NCBI GenBank assembly: GCA_036898135.1
Contig: CM072516.1
Span: 24,945,244-25,009,243, forward strand
Direction: 5' to 3'
Source of the DNA: Oncomelania hupensis
Lineage: Eukaryota; Mollusca; Gastropoda; Littorinimorpha; Pomatiopsidae
DNA length: 64,000 bases
Shown: positions 21,801-33,882 of the stretch, piece by piece
Layout of the letters: each line of letters begins with the position of its first letter
Numbering within the stretch: the stretch's first letter is position 1
Notes under the pieces: model-generated
Seen by the model: only the letters and a program-made list of their open reading frames with translations
Told to the model about the DNA's origin: nothing
The model's database searches: none
Made by a program: the position numbers and the translations under genes

Positions 21801-22210
21801 AAGAGAGAGAGAGAGAAAACAAAGAGCCAAAGAGAGAACTAGACGCACAGACAGACAGACTAACTCACGCACACATTGAACAATTAAACTATCGGACCAG
21901 CAACTGCGTAAGAACAGCACACCAAAACATCACTTAACAGGTAACAGATGACACGTTAACGGCATCTGAACAATTAGTGCTCAAAATGCTTATATTCTAC
22001 CAGTTCCCAATCTCTCCCAAACTAAAAGGCCCACTCAGCAAGAAGAACGAATACAATATTCACAATCAAAGACAAAGACACAACGCACACACACACACAG
22101 ACACGCAACACCACTGAACCAAATCATTATGAAAGGTAAGGCTTTAGCAATTTTTCATGTAAAAAAAAAAAGAGTCGATAATGTCATGAACAAAACATAG
22201 CCTCTCTGAC

Positions 22211-22351
22211 CTTGCCGTCCTTGACCTTTTCCGCGAAGCAGAAGCCAGCCAGCTTCCAAACTCCTCGAGGGGTCAAGAGTATGGACTGGGGACAGATGTT
22301 GCGATGTATCACCTGCTCCTCGTTGTGAAGGAAGTTCAACGCTTCTGCTAT
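22211..22351 (-). CDS. SCYL2: SCYL2 exon, pseudokinase C-lobe (47 codons)
   Basis: SCYL2 (CVAK104) is a catalytically degenerate kinase-like protein that binds clathrin and adaptors on endosomal and TGN vesicles. This exon encodes IAEALNFLHNEEQ, HRNICPQSI and GVWKLAGFCF in order, matching the SCYL2 pattern through the catalytic-loop and DFG positions. The canonical HRD and DFG are replaced by HRN and GFC, as expected for this pseudokinase. A minus-strand acceptor (TTTTTGAAACAG) precedes it, and GTCAGA follows GGCAAG as a donor. The exon is 141 bp, phase 0 at both ends, and continues exactly from the 24174-24218 exon. The donor choice is the least certain point, because an alternative GTCAAG lies 12 bases earlier. 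No later exon was found. Confidence 0.85.
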
Positions 22352-22754
22352 CTGTTTCAAAAACATCACCTAGGATTACACTGAGTTTACTGCCCCTTGT
22401 TTGAAAATAAAAAAAATAAACAATATCATCCATCATCATCAACAACAACAACAACAACAGCATGTATTTCTTTATCATTGTTTGTCCTTCGATTCTGTTG
22501 TGTTTCAAATGTTTGTTATGATTCATTCGTATGTAATCGTTTGGAACAATTATCAATGTATTGTTTGTTACATTGTTCCCCTTCGCTTGAGACATTTAAG
22601 TGTTATTATGTGTCACAAGAGTAGAACTTATTAAAGTTTTGCTTTTATGTATGTTTATGTCTTCCAAGTTTTGTTTGCTTGTCTGGTGAATCTAACTTCT
22701 TTTTGGGGGGTTTAAACCATCAACAAAACATACAACAACAACAACAACAACAAT

Positions 22755-23888
22755 CTATTATATTCTATCCTATCCCGTAACTCGAAAGTCGTTGGGGCAC
22801 CACAGATGAACGTTTAACCAGCGTACTCCATCTTTCTCTGTCCTCAGCAACCCTCATGGCTTCGATCAGTGTCAAGGCAGTCCATTCTCGAATGTTGTAC
22901 TCCCACCTCTTTTTCTGTCTCCCTCTTCTTCTGCCTCCTTGCACCATGCCTTGCAGGATGGTCTTTGCAAGGCCTGAGCTGATGCTCTGGTGACGTGACC
23001 ATACCATCAGAGTTTCCGTTTCTTCACCACTGTGAGCATGTCATCGTGTTGTCCAATGGCTTTTGTGATGGTCTGTCGGACTTCGTTGCTGGTGATGTTC
23101 TGGGTATAGTAAATGCACAGAAGTCTTCTGTAGCACCTCACCTCCATGCTTTGCATTCTTCGTTGTAAATCTGATGTGAGGGTCCATAGTTCCCAAGCGT
23201 ATAGGAAGATGGAGATGACCAGAGAGCGCAGCAGCCTCATCTTGGAATGTAGACTGATGCTCTTGTCTTTCCAAATGGGCTTCAACCTTGTCAGGGTCGC
23301 GGTTGTTTGTGCGATCCTGGGGAGGACTTCCTGTCGGGGCCCGCTGTCTGATACAATGGCTACAAAATAATTGAAGCTATGCACTGTTTTGAGAGACTGG
23401 CCTTGGACATTGATGTCCATGTTGATGCCATTGGTGATGTTGGTCATCATTTTGGTCTTCTCTGAACTTATTTCCATTCCAAAGGCTCTGGAGGTGGTAT
23501 CAAACCTCTGTACCAGCTGCTCAAGTTCTTGTTCCTCTCCATCCAATCATCAATGTTATCCGCAAAATGGAGATTGGAGATTACTCTACTCCCTATGCTG
23601 ACTGTGCCTTCGTGATCTGACATGATGCGCTCTAGGAAGATGCTGAAGAGTGTTGGAGAGAGTAGGCATCCTTTACGCACACCGACTGAAACAGTTCCCA
23701 ATGGAGCTGTTGTTGAGGACTGCACTGGTAGCCTTGTCATACAGGCTTTTGAACAATTCAATAATTATAGGGCTGATGTTGTACACTTTCATGGTCGCCC
23801 ACAGAGCTGCATGCCAGACTCGGTCAAACGCTTTCTTGAAGTCTACAAACACACGATATAGATGTTTTTGGTGCTGTAGGTATTTCTC
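22755..23888 (-). mobile_element. RTE-like LINE fragment in SCYL2 intron
   Basis: The C-terminal half of the LINE is split over three frames (22765-23007, 23007-23546, 23468-23761), so it has frameshifts. It includes GVRKGCLLSPTLFSIFLERI of the reverse transcriptase and the RKL..R.H..S.GLAKTILQG C-terminus. The tail side shows CTATCC repeats. Both ends sit in a (CAA)n microsatellite, suggesting insertion into that repeat. It shares the gene's strand. Confidence 0.85.
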
Positions 23889-24100
23889 GCAACAACAACA
23901 ACAACAAAACCAACGGCAACAGCGGCAAAAACAACAACAAAGTTTACTACGACAGCTTCAACAACCAATAGCAGCAGTAACAGCAGTAGCAGCAGCAACA
24001 ACAACTAACAACAAATCAACAACTTTAACAACAACTTCTACTACTATTACGTCTATTACAACTACTACAACAACTACAACAACAACTACTACTACTTTGT
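23889..24100. repeat. CAA/ACT-rich simple repeat
   Basis: Interrupted CAA and ACT/ACA triplets extend over 210 bases and give Gln/Thr-rich frames. I do not regard these as coding. Confidence 0.85.
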
Positions 24101-24173
24101 AGAGATTGTAATATGTTTTTTTTTAAAACTCTTTCTCCTTCTCTTTCTCCTCGTCGTCGTCGTTCAGACTCAC

Positions 24174-24218
24174 CTGTAATATCCCTAGTTTGTTTTCCAG
24201 TTCCATAAAGTCATGGTC
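24174..24218 (-). CDS. SCYL2: SCYL2 exon, 45-bp microexon
   Basis: It encodes DHDFMELENKLGILQ, the 15 residues that in SCYL2 link the hinge region to the helix preceding the catalytic loop. Flanks on the minus strand are a good acceptor (AATCTGTTGCAG) and a consensus donor (CAG then GTGAGT). It is phase 0 on both sides. Joined to the exons at 37211-37310 and 22211-22351 it gives an uninterrupted match to the family with no gap. The downstream intron (24173-22352) is 1822 bp and carries a LINE. Confidence 0.82.
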
Positions 24219-24249
24219 CTGCAACAGATTATGCAGTGGTAGTTGTAAT

Positions 24250-24322
24250 AAAGAAGAAGAAAAAGAAGAAGAAAAAGAAGAAGAAGAAGATGATGATGAT
24301 GATGATGATGATGAAGATGATG

Positions 24323-24353
<31 letters not shown>

Positions 24354-24355
24354 AA

Positions 24356-24402
<47 letters not shown>

Positions 24403-24405
24403 TGT
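24250..24405. repeat. (GAA)n and (GAT)n microsatellite
   Basis: GAA/AAG repeats at 24252-24289 pass into GAT/ATG repeats to 24402. This lies in the large SCYL2 intron, about 30 bases upstream of the microexon in gene direction, close enough to affect its polypyrimidine tract. Confidence 0.95.
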
Positions 24406-24614
24406 CGAGAATGCTTGCTTTTAATGATGACAATGGCGTTGATGTAGCTGAAAACAAGGTCAGGCATCAGAACCCCTCGAAAGCAAAGTTGAATGAAGCA
24501 CTACTAAGGTCAGCGTTAACAGTTACAATAAAACTGAAATTGTAACAATTGTACAATAAATGAGGCTGCTAATGTCAATGGCAGGTTTTACTTCCAGTCC
24601 TTCACTAACCGAGA

Positions 24615-25309
24615 AACCCCTTGGGGTCATGAGCAATCTGGCCACTGTAGATTGTTCTAACCTATAAAGGGAAAAGTGAAAGCCCCAGTTGAAAACCTGT
24701 CTTGCCTTTATAGGCATGACAGATTCACTGCGGCAACAGTACCCCCGTTGGAGTGCCGGGGGTTCCAGTATAAATAGTGTCCCCACTTTCTGGAAATTTA
24801 GTGCTTTAAATTCCCACTGTCGCTGTCTTCCTCATTTACTCTTTCCCATTCCTGCTCTGTCCTATCACTCTGCTATACTATCTTCTTCTTCGCTAGATCA
24901 ATGACCTACCTTTTTTCTTGAAAACTCTTCCTGGACAAGACTCCTTGTTTGTGTATGAGGTCTGTTGGATCAGCTTGGGAGTGTTGGACGCTTTCTGCCG
25001 GGTGGTCACTGGGGCTTCCTATGATGTTATTATTTAGCAATATAGGCATTTTATATGTATATGTTTTGTTGATAATTTATAATGATGTTTGTATTCTATT
25101 TTGTTTTTGTAACCGGGGGTTCGAGTAGTTGGGGTAAAGCCTCAGCCGTCCCCTGCGTGGGATGTTTTTATTGTAAAGTGACTGGCCGGTGGAGGGCATT
25201 CAATTTTCCCACTAGGGTTGTTTCAGCAGATCTTTTATGCGGATCGGGGGTTGTCCGGTCCTGATTAGGCTCGGAAGAGTCCGCTGGACCTAAAGCAACA
25301 ATCAATCAA
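24615..25309 (+). mobile_element. H-retroposon copy 4, full length, long subtype
   Basis: It starts AACCCCTTGGGGTCATGAGC, contains the whole 5' module, TATAAATAG, the core and the GTCCGCTGGACC hairpin, and ends in an (AATC)n tail. The 13-bp repeat TCACTAACCGAGA flanks it at 24602-24614 and 25310-25322. It lies in the SCYL2 intron, antisense to the gene. Confidence 0.88.
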
Positions 25310-25369
25310 TCACTAACCGAGAGACAGACAGACAAAGAGACGGATCAAAGAAAAAGCGGGACAGGAAGG

Positions 25370-25789
25370 CGCGCGCACACACACACACATATACACACAC
25401 ACACCCACACACGCGCACACACACACACCCACAGAGGCAGAGAGACGTTGTAATGCGATCAAGATAAAGAAGAGTTCAATTCAAAATAGCGCTACTGCTG
25501 AGCTTGTTACATAAACTATGACGTGGGATGACGAGGAATAAGCCGAGGTTCCGTCACTAACCATGCAACAGTTAACTTCATGGAAAAATCAATAAAGCTT
25601 TCACAGCGGGCGGGAAACGAAAGAAGAACACGGGTTACAAGGCTAAGAAGATGGGAGTTGTTCCAGAAGGGTGAGGTGAGAGATAGAGGACGGGAGAGGG
25701 AGTAAAGGTAAGGAAGGAAGAAGGAGGGAGAGAGTAAGATAGAAAAAGGAGAGTGAGAGAGAGAGAGAGAGAGAGGAGAACGTGTGCGT

Positions 25790-25841
<52 letters not shown>

Positions 25842-25845
25842 TTGA
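25370..25845. repeat. CA, GA and TG microsatellites around a unique stretch
   Basis: A CA tract lies at 25373-25430, GA-rich DNA at 25670-25775 and a TG run at 25787-25840. The frames across the latter are Thr/His and Ser/Leu repeats. Nothing else is recognised. Confidence 0.85.
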
Positions 25846-26005
25846 GTAGGTATGCCCCCGCGCCATGTTGATCGATCTGTTAATGCGCGTGCGCGCCTAC
25901 CTTTTAAATGTTAATTGAATATTTAAGCGAACTATACAATAAATCTTGAGCTCAACACCTGAATCATTCTCAAACTCAAGACTTGAACGTACAAGCACAC
26001 GTATC

Positions 26006-26095
<90 letters not shown>
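26006..26095. repeat. (ATT)n microsatellite
   Basis: About 29 uninterrupted TAT/ATT triplets. The poly-Ile frame over it is not a gene. Bases 26096-26361 hold nothing recognisable. Confidence 0.97.
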
Positions 26096-26361
26096 CAATT
26101 AATTCATTATTTTTTTCATTGGTTTACTTTTTTACTTTAAAAATAAAAAAGAGAAGGAAACCAGTGCATTTTACGCCTACAGCATACAGTGGAAATATCA
26201 GTATTTGATATTAAACTCCTTTTCAACTAAACAGTTTCTTTCCTGTACGGTCATCTAGTGTTTTGGTTACGCTACGTTAAAACCCTGTGTTCTCAGTCAC
26301 GAAACGCTCAATCTGCAGCATGACTCTCAACATTACGGAGGCATATAGCCTCTAAAAGCCG

Positions 26362-26985
26362 GTGGTCTGCACGAAACTACCCTTCATCGATTTTAATCCT
26401 ATCTTTATCAAAGGAGAAGAAGTAGAGAGAGTGCATGCATATAAGTATTTAGGTGTGGTTATCGATGATAGATTCACTTGGAAAGATAACACAAAATACA
26501 TTTACAAGCGGCTGCAAAGTAGGATGTTTTGTTTAAGAAACTGAGATCTTTTAATGTAAAACAGGAAATTTTACAAATGTTTTATACAGCTGTAATAGGA
26601 AGCATAATTTCTTTTGGAATCTCATGTTGGGGCGGAAACGTATCACAAACAGAAAAAAACTAAGATTGGACAAACAGATAAAAAGGGCTAGTGGGGTGGT
26701 GGGGAGGGAACAGGATGACATAGCGACGATACATAACAGACAAGTGAAAAAAAAGCTGACTGCAATTTTAGCTGACAACAACCATCCACTTTTCTTGGAA
26801 TTTGACTCTCGACGGATAGACAGGAGTGGACGTTTTAGGGCACCAGCGTGAACATCAAATAGGTACAGGAACTCATTCATACCACTTGCCATTCAAGCAC
26901 ATAACAAACAAGTTGGTAGGTCTTACTAAACACACTCTACAACTCTCATGCAGCTTAGTTAGTTTAATTATTGTTTTTACTGTTT
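26362..26985 (+). mobile_element. Non-LTR retrotransposon, 3' end of reverse transcriptase plus 3' UTR
   Basis: A frame at 26362-26544 encodes VHAYKYLGVVIDDRFTWKDN, the YLG-hxxD-LTW motif found downstream of the palm in LINE reverse transcriptases. A shifted frame continues FYTAVIGSIISFGISCWGGN to about 26640. After the coding end, the stretch at 26920-26981 matches 29876-29928, so the two are the same family. The family is not the RTE-like one. Confidence 0.7.
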
Positions 26986-27440
26986 TTATTTATTTAATTT
27001 AACGTCTATTCACATCTGTGATATTAGACAACATATTAAATTAGAAACAGATTAACTTAAAATTAAAATAAAGGAGTGAATATGAACAACAATTAATATA
27101 ACGACATAATTATATAAAAGAAATCTATTGTTATTGCTTGTTTATGATGTACGAATGAATAAGAAAGCACTATGACAACATATATGCTTATTGCAATCAT
27201 CGCGGAGAATGCATTTTAAAATATATTAATTGTGAAATTCTTACAGATTAACGTATGAATAAAACATAAGTAATGAAAAATATAACTATTTAACCTAATT
27301 CTTTGAGCATAAACTTTTTTGATGAAACCTCTGTTAAAACTTAAATTTGAACTCTACGGATCGTTTTGAATAATCAGTATATTTTATAAATTTTATTTCA
27401 ATGATAAATGGAAAACATGTGAATGATTACCATCTTGAAA
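26986..27440. other. AT-rich non-coding stretch
   Basis: It probably continues 3' UTR or intron DNA. A piece at about 27000-27035 resembles 38806-38840. No gene is visible. Confidence 0.5.
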
Positions 27441-27441
27441 A

Positions 27442-27510
<69 letters not shown>

Positions 27511-29640
27511 AGAATTGACCAATTGGAGAATATATTAGTGCTTTAGATATATTTACATATGATTTTAAGTCTAAGTCTTGAGTGCTATTTAATTTATCAT
27601 AACTGCTAGGTAAATATTTCTTTATATCTTTACAATGTAATATTAAGTGTGGGATGGTTATATTTTCATTACAAATGCAAGTAATATTTTTACAAAATTT
27701 TGTTTTCCAAGAATTTAAATATAATCTAAATGCTAAACTAGAAATATGTCTAGGGACTCCTGATATGCTAATTAAACAGGAATCTGAAATGTCTTTTTTA
27801 GTAATATTATTAATTATGCAGTACATTTCTTTAACTGATAATCTAATATGAATTTTCATAGCATTAATATTTTTTGCTCCCTGTTTTGCTGCTCTATCTG
27901 CTTCATCATTATGTATTATTCCGCAATGTGATGGCAGCCAACAAAAATTTATATTTATTCCTGTGCTTTTCAAAGAGTGAATGAGATGTTTTATTTCAAA
28001 TATTATATCATATCTGTCATGATTTTTATTAGAATTTAATGCATATAACACCGATTGTGAATCAACACATATGAGAATACCATACAAAGCAAGTGGTGTA
28101 TTAATTAATGTATGAAGAGACATTAATATAGCCACCAGCTCTGCAGTGAATACTGAATGATTTTTACCCAAGTAAAAAGATTTTATAATTTTAAGGTCTG
28201 GAATTACAAATCCTGCTCCTGCATCTCCTGAAGAAATTACAGACCCATCTGTATAAACTTTTAAATGTCTATAATAATGTTCATTTATATGTTCTCGGGC
28301 CTCTGTAGCTATTAAATAAGGATGTTCATGTTTCTTAAAATTAGTATAATTAATATTATATTGTGCGCTTTCCATTTCCCATATGGGATATGGAGCATTA
28401 ATGAGTTTTGGCGCAACTTGTTGTGGTAAAATATTTGCATCATTAAAAATATCCTGAGTATATGTTGAAATTGTTTGTAATGAAATTACATCTTTTGTTC
28501 TCTTTGGAAAATCAATATCAGATCTAGTATTTAGATCCTCTTGCATATTATTTTCTACTGCATGACTTCTAATTAAATATTTTGCGCATGCAAGTTTTCT
28601 ATAATCTCCTAAAGATAAAACACCTGCTGCTGCATATGCATCTGTAGTTTTAGTATGAATCGGTACACCAAGTGCTATTTTTATAATCTTACTATCTAAA
28701 CTTTGTAATTTGTTCAAGTACGTTTTATGTGCAGAAAAGAATGCTTCTTGACCAAAGGATAGTTGAGATCGCACAAGAGAATAAGCTAAATTAATTAACA
28801 TTTTTGTATCTTGACCCCATGATTTTTTACTTATTACTCTAATAAGATAAAAACTTTTCATCGCCTTTTGTATTAAATAATTGATGTGTCTTTTCCAATT
28901 TAATTTTCGTGTGAAATATACACCTAAAAATTTAACTTCTTCTACATATTTAAGTTCTTGTGTTTCAATATAAAATTTAGGAAACATTTTTGGATTTTGA
29001 CCATTATTAAACAGTAACATGTTTGTCTTTTCACTAGATAGTTCAAGGCCATTATTATTCATAAAAAGGCAAATGTTATTTAGTTCTAATTGATATACAT
29101 TTTGTATGTGTTTAATTTCATATAAAGAAGATCTTTTCCTCAAAGATACGTTAGTCCATATTGCGATATCATCTGCATACTGAACAATGTGTATATTTTT
29201 ACTTAAAGTTTTTGGTAAATCATGAATAAGCAGATTAAATAATATAGGTGATATAATCGAGCCTTGTGGAATTCCCATATTTATAAAATGTTTGTTAGAA
29301 TAAGAATTTCCAACTTTTACAATCATGTTTCTTCCTGTAAGGAATGTTTTAATATATTGATATATGTGGCCTGATAATCCTATGTTTTTAAGCTTATACA
29401 ATAATCGTTTGTGCCATACTCGATCGTATGCTTTTCGTATATCAAAAAAGGTTGCTAGTAAACTCTTTCTTTTAGCAAATTGCTTCTTAATATGTGTAGA
29501 GAGTTTAACAATGTGATCTACTACAGATCTGCCTTTCTGAAAACCTGCCTGATTAATAGGTATGACATTGTGTTTATTGCAGTAATATGACAGCCTATTG
29601 AGAATAATCTTTTCCATTAATTTTGTTTTGTTTTTACTGT
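27441..29640 (-). mobile_element. I-clade LINE, 5'-truncated, with (TAA)n tail
   Basis: The reverse transcriptase and RNase H parts are intact, but the endonuclease and ORF1 are missing. At its 3' end on the minus strand the element passes directly into a (TAA)n tract of about 68 bases, as in the I factor group. On the other side it joins, near 29640, a 3' UTR of another LINE. No target duplication is obvious. It lies in the large SCYL2 intron on the gene's strand. Confidence 0.82.
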
Positions 29641-29671
29641 CTTTGTATAAATAGTTTATATGTTTACACAC
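27506..29671 (-). CDS. Reverse transcriptase-RNase H of I-clade LINE (N-terminally truncated)
   Basis: An open frame of 721 residues. Residues 1-15 or so are read from flanking DNA; homology starts near LMEKIILNRL. Reverse transcriptase motifs are INQAGFQKGRSVVDHI, FFDIRKAYDRVWH, MGIPQGSIISPILF and QYADDIAIW with the catalytic YADD near residue 167, then VKFLGVYFTRKLNWKRHI. An RNase H domain lies at about 470-600, with the YTDGS aspartate, the TAELVAILM glutamate, CVDSQSV and LPSHCGIIHNDEAD. RNase H after RT is typical of the I, R1 and related clades. The stop codon TAA at 27506-27508 is the first triplet of the (TAA)n tail, so there is no 3' UTR. The frame is free of internal stops despite the 5' truncation, suggesting a fairly young copy. 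Confidence 0.85.
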
Positions 29672-30237
29672 TAATAAGTTTTAAATACTCATATTTATCT
29701 GTTCTTACGTTAACCCGTTTTACTGCTTAATTGAAATATCTGCATTATGAAAATATGTCCATGTGTTTGAAGATCATTAATAATGTATAAATATTTTAAT
29801 TCCTTTGTTTCAATACTTTTCTTTTTATTTATCATTTGTGAGAAACATATGTCTTTATATGTGTGTAAAAAACACACCTTAGAACTCTAATGCAACTTAG
29901 TTTAATTATTGTTTTTACTGTCCTTTTATAAATTATAGTTTATATGTTTACACACTAATAAGTTTTAAATACTCATTTTTATCTGTTCTTATGTTAACCC
30001 GTTTTACTGCTTATTTAAAATATTTGCATTATGAAAATATGTCCATGTGTTTGAAGGAATGTGTATAAATATTTTAATTCATTTGTTTCAATACTTTTCT
30101 TTTAATTTATCACTTGTGAGAAACATGCGTCTTTATGGGTGTGTAAAAGAAGAATGAATGGACATGTTTAATTGACAGACAATGTAATTTCCATGCTTTT
30201 GGATTAATAAAGTAATATCTTATCTTAACTTATCTTA
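29640..30237 (+). mobile_element. Two adjacent copies of a LINE 3' UTR
   Basis: About 29640-29875 and 29925-30160 are the same sequence with scattered differences (for example the shared TTATATGTTTACACACTAAT). The second copy continues to TTAATAAAGTAATATCTTATCTT, which looks like a LINE 3' terminus. The first copy passes into a new start of the 3' UTR at about 29876. The region beginning at 29876 also matches 26920-26981. Confidence 0.65.
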
Positions 30238-30640
30238 AGTAAGACACCGGGGTTGGGGTGGGGGTGGAGGGGGAAACAATTAAACCTCTCTCTACACAGT
30301 CATACACGCACTAGAAAACACATTATATTAAAAGTGAGACCTCCAAACGCCTGCCTCTCTCTCTCTCCCTCTCTCTCTCCCACACACACACACCTCTCCC
30401 ACACACACAGACACGAATTTCCAATTTAAAAAACATTTTCAAACATTGCTCTGTTGGGTGAAACGTTTTGATTGATTAAATCTTCACCAATAAAACGATA
30501 AACTGAATCTAATTGTGGAAACCAAACACATTTAAAACGCATGTAGAACACATACATTAAATTATAGGACTGAACTAGACTTAAGTTACGAAAACTGTCC
30601 GCGACAGCATCCCTCAATGTCTCCCTAATGGTCCGACAGA
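30238..30640. other. Non-coding spacer
   Basis: Short CT and CA tracts occur around 30350-30410. No gene is visible. Confidence 0.5.
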
Positions 30641-30646
30641 ATTAGG

Positions 30647-30647
<1 letters not shown>

Positions 30648-30699
<52 letters not shown>

Positions 30700-30745
30700 C
30701 ATAGATACATATATACATAGATACATAAATACATAGATATATAGA
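30648..30745. repeat. (GATA)n microsatellite
   Basis: GATA repeats at 30648-30700 pass into GATACATA variants to about 30740. Confidence 0.95.
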
Positions 30746-32900
30746 GAGAATTATAAGGTTGCCCATTCGCAAGGTTTATAATCTGGTTTGAGGTGGGGGG
30801 GGGAATGAAAGAAAGAAGGATGAGTATGGAACAAGGAAAGAAAGGCACTTCCCATTCTCGAAGTTCATAATCTAGAGATATAAGAAGAAAAGAAAAAAAA
30901 AGATGGCAAGATATTCAAATGTATTTCCAAGCAGAGTGGAAATTCAGCATTTTAAAAATTGTTTTAATCTTCGTGGCAATATTATCTCAAAATACAAAAA
31001 GGAAGCGTAGAGGAAGAAATCTTCATCTGCACATTTGTACACAGCGGAGATCTCATAACGCTCACTGCCCTACTGATCAAGGAAAGAAAGAAGGTCCAGA
31101 ACATCCAAGGAGAGGGGAAAAAAAACACCACCACAATCCACGGTTTAAAAAGCCATTTCCGTTAGAACGAAGGGTGAAATTAATTCGTGATATGCAGGCA
31201 GTCAAACCCCGCCATCGATCGGAGGAAGGGAGGCCACTCTAGTAACGTGTGTGGCTCGTATCATGATTTCCGGTTGATTTGCCGCCATGATGGGAAGTGC
31301 AGGGTATTTCACGCGTCAGCAACTTGCTGTGGTTTTCAATGCAGAACGCGGAGGAAAAGGCATTGTGGACAAGTTGGGGGCCTTTTGTGTTTTTTTTTTT
31401 TTTTGTTTTGTTTGTTGTTTTTGTGTGTGTGCTGTATCATAAGTTCAAGCTTCTTCAGGAGAGAGAGAGAGAGAGAAAAACAAAAACATAGATGACCCGT
31501 GAAAACATGCGATACGTGGCGGTGTTGATTATCATGATTATTGAAATGGAAACTTGGTGACACTCGTTACCCTGCCAATGGTCATAATAGCCAAACTAAC
31601 ACTCGATTGGAAACCGGTGCAGATGGGCGTGATGTGCGTGTTGTGTTTTTCCACTTTTTTTTAGTAGTAGTATCTACGGGCTTTGTATGTTTTAACGCCT
31701 ACTAACTCTCTCTCCCCCCCCCTTCTCTCCCTTGAATAGCCCTTTGAACTGGAACGCGCGATATATGAACATTTCAAATATATTCCATATATTACATTAT
31801 ACCGGGAAAATCCAGGTAGGTCTGGTCCGTTAATTTCAAGAACATTGGACGAGAATACAACTTAATTCTTCAGAAATGACCTTTTCAAGTGACCGAGTTT
31901 ATAGTTGACCATTAAGTGTTTACAATCAGCATAGTGGAGAGTGCAGATTCAACTTTCAAACTTTGATGGTCTCTTTCGGATATTACTGAACAGAAGCTGA
32001 AAATTCTGTAGAGGAACAAAATCGCGTTGAGACATTTATTTAAGTCTGAAAATATCAATAGATACTTCTTAAACCCGCGGTCCTAACAAACCCACGAAAC
32101 TGTATTCACTGCAATCACAAATTACAAGATGATTAAAAAAAAAAGTTCTTACATTTGAAATATTGAACCATGATTCTAACAAACTCACCAAACTGTATAC
32201 ATTGCAACAATTAGCAATGATAACAAGATGCTTAAAAACCGCTTTTTAAATTTTACCTAAAAACATTGCAGTTTTGCTTGGCCATTTGGAAAATGTTGTT
32301 TATGATCAAGCGCGCAACAAAAGGCTTTTGTCACTTCTTCCTTGTTCGTCGTATATGAAGCTCTTTAATACTGATGCGCCGACAACAGACTCTTTCGGAA
32401 AACATTTTCCATCAATAACATTTGTTTCCATACCAGACACTGGCTCTTGCCATCAAACGTTCTATAGAACGAGAAAATATCCCTCTTCAGTCTCCACAGT
32501 TAAGTGCTCATCAATGCAGTCTATTTTTTTAAAATCCCTTTTCTCAAAAAGCACAATCCCATACTAGTTAAATGTGCCTGCTACAATCGTTGTTCTCGTT
32601 AACAATTAAACGCCATTTAGCAAAAAAACCGTAGTTAAATTCGCAGGCTGCGATCCTTCTCCTCGTATTAAATTGTTAAATGCCTACTAGCACACCTCTT
32701 TAAGAGTAAACTTGTATGCTAAAGTTTCTTCTTGTAATACATTTTTAAATGCCAAATAGCATAAGTTCTTAGGTAAAACTCCTGTGCTACAATCTTTCTT
32801 CTCGTGTGAAACAATTGAATGCCATTTAGCACACACTGTGACGGTGGGCCTATTGAAGCCGTAATGCTGGGTTAAACTAGTCCTCTTGCCACACACACCC
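30746..32900. other. Long non-coding intron stretch
   Basis: I see no exon with splice sites and no transposon domain. Short frames such as 30919-31242 and 32274-32567 lack recognisable features. A T run at 31389-31404 and a short GA run at 31459-31474 are the only simple repeats of note. Confidence 0.5.
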
Positions 32901-32904
32901 ATCG

Positions 32905-33250
32905 TTGAATTGGGTGGCACAGTAGCCTAATGGTTTGGGCACACGCTCGCAACGTTTTATGTTAAGCAACGTCGGGAAGGGTTAGTGCTGGGATGGGTGA
33001 TAATGCTTGGAAGACAACTACCAACAACGACATACACACACATACACACACCCATACATACACACACACACACACACAAAGATGGAAACAAGCCCAGTCC
33101 AACCAGCTACGAATGGGTACCTGGACCTGTTTAGAACCGGGGGAAGGTAAAACAGCGAGGACAGGAAGAGAGGCATCGCCCTCGTTAAGCCGGGCTACAG
33201 AAAAGGGAGACCCCACATGTCCATTCCCAACGACCGACACCGTTACCTTT
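32905..33250 (+). mobile_element. tRNA-derived SINE-like repeat
   Basis: The left side has a tRNA-like head (GTGGCACAGTAGCCTAATGG, with an A-box-like core), but its B box is not intact. The body includes a CA tract (33030-33078) and the stretch TGGGTACCTGGACCTG...GGGGAAGGTAAAAC, a pattern I associate with molluscan SINEs. The boundaries are approximate. Confidence 0.5.
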
Positions 33251-33871
33251 TATTGTTGAAATCTAATGCCGCCATCTTTTTTTTCCTTCTCGTATTAAAC
33301 AATTAAATGCCATTTAGCACGCACACACTCTTAGATAAAATTCCCGCGCTACAATCTTTCTACTCGGGTTCAACTTGGAAAGTCCATTCAGCTCCCCCTC
33401 TTAGTTCAACTGGTGTGCTACCACCTATCTTCTCCTGTTGCACTTTTTGAATTCCATATAGCACAATCTTTTTCCTGGTTGAAAAGTTTGAATGAGTTTT
33501 CTTCCCAACCTACCTACATTCTGCCCGGAGGCATGTATTCCGCGCCTGGAGGTGTTAAGTCGCTCGACCATGCTATGCTTCCTTACAAACTGGGAATACA
33601 TTGGATGGAGCGACCATTCAAACTTAATATTTCAACTACACTGTAACCCTAAAGCATTTTCAGTGAAATGAGTACAAGTTAAGGATTGAACCGCGGTTAG
33701 GGGAAATACCAAAGAGATATCGATAACATGCATTGGATGGGAGGTAAAGATGTAGAGTCTGGGGGAGGAAGCGGTGGGGAGGGGAGGGGATGGGTGAGGT
33801 GGTGAAATTAGGGCAAGAGAGACAAAGATAAAAAGAGAGGGAGAGAGGGAGGGGAGGGGGAAATGGAAGGA
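33251..33871. other. Non-coding stretch ending purine-rich
   Basis: Nothing recognisable until a G/A-rich block at 33760-33882, which supplied the target of the next H copy. Confidence 0.5.
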
Positions 33872-33882
33872 GAAAGAAGAAA

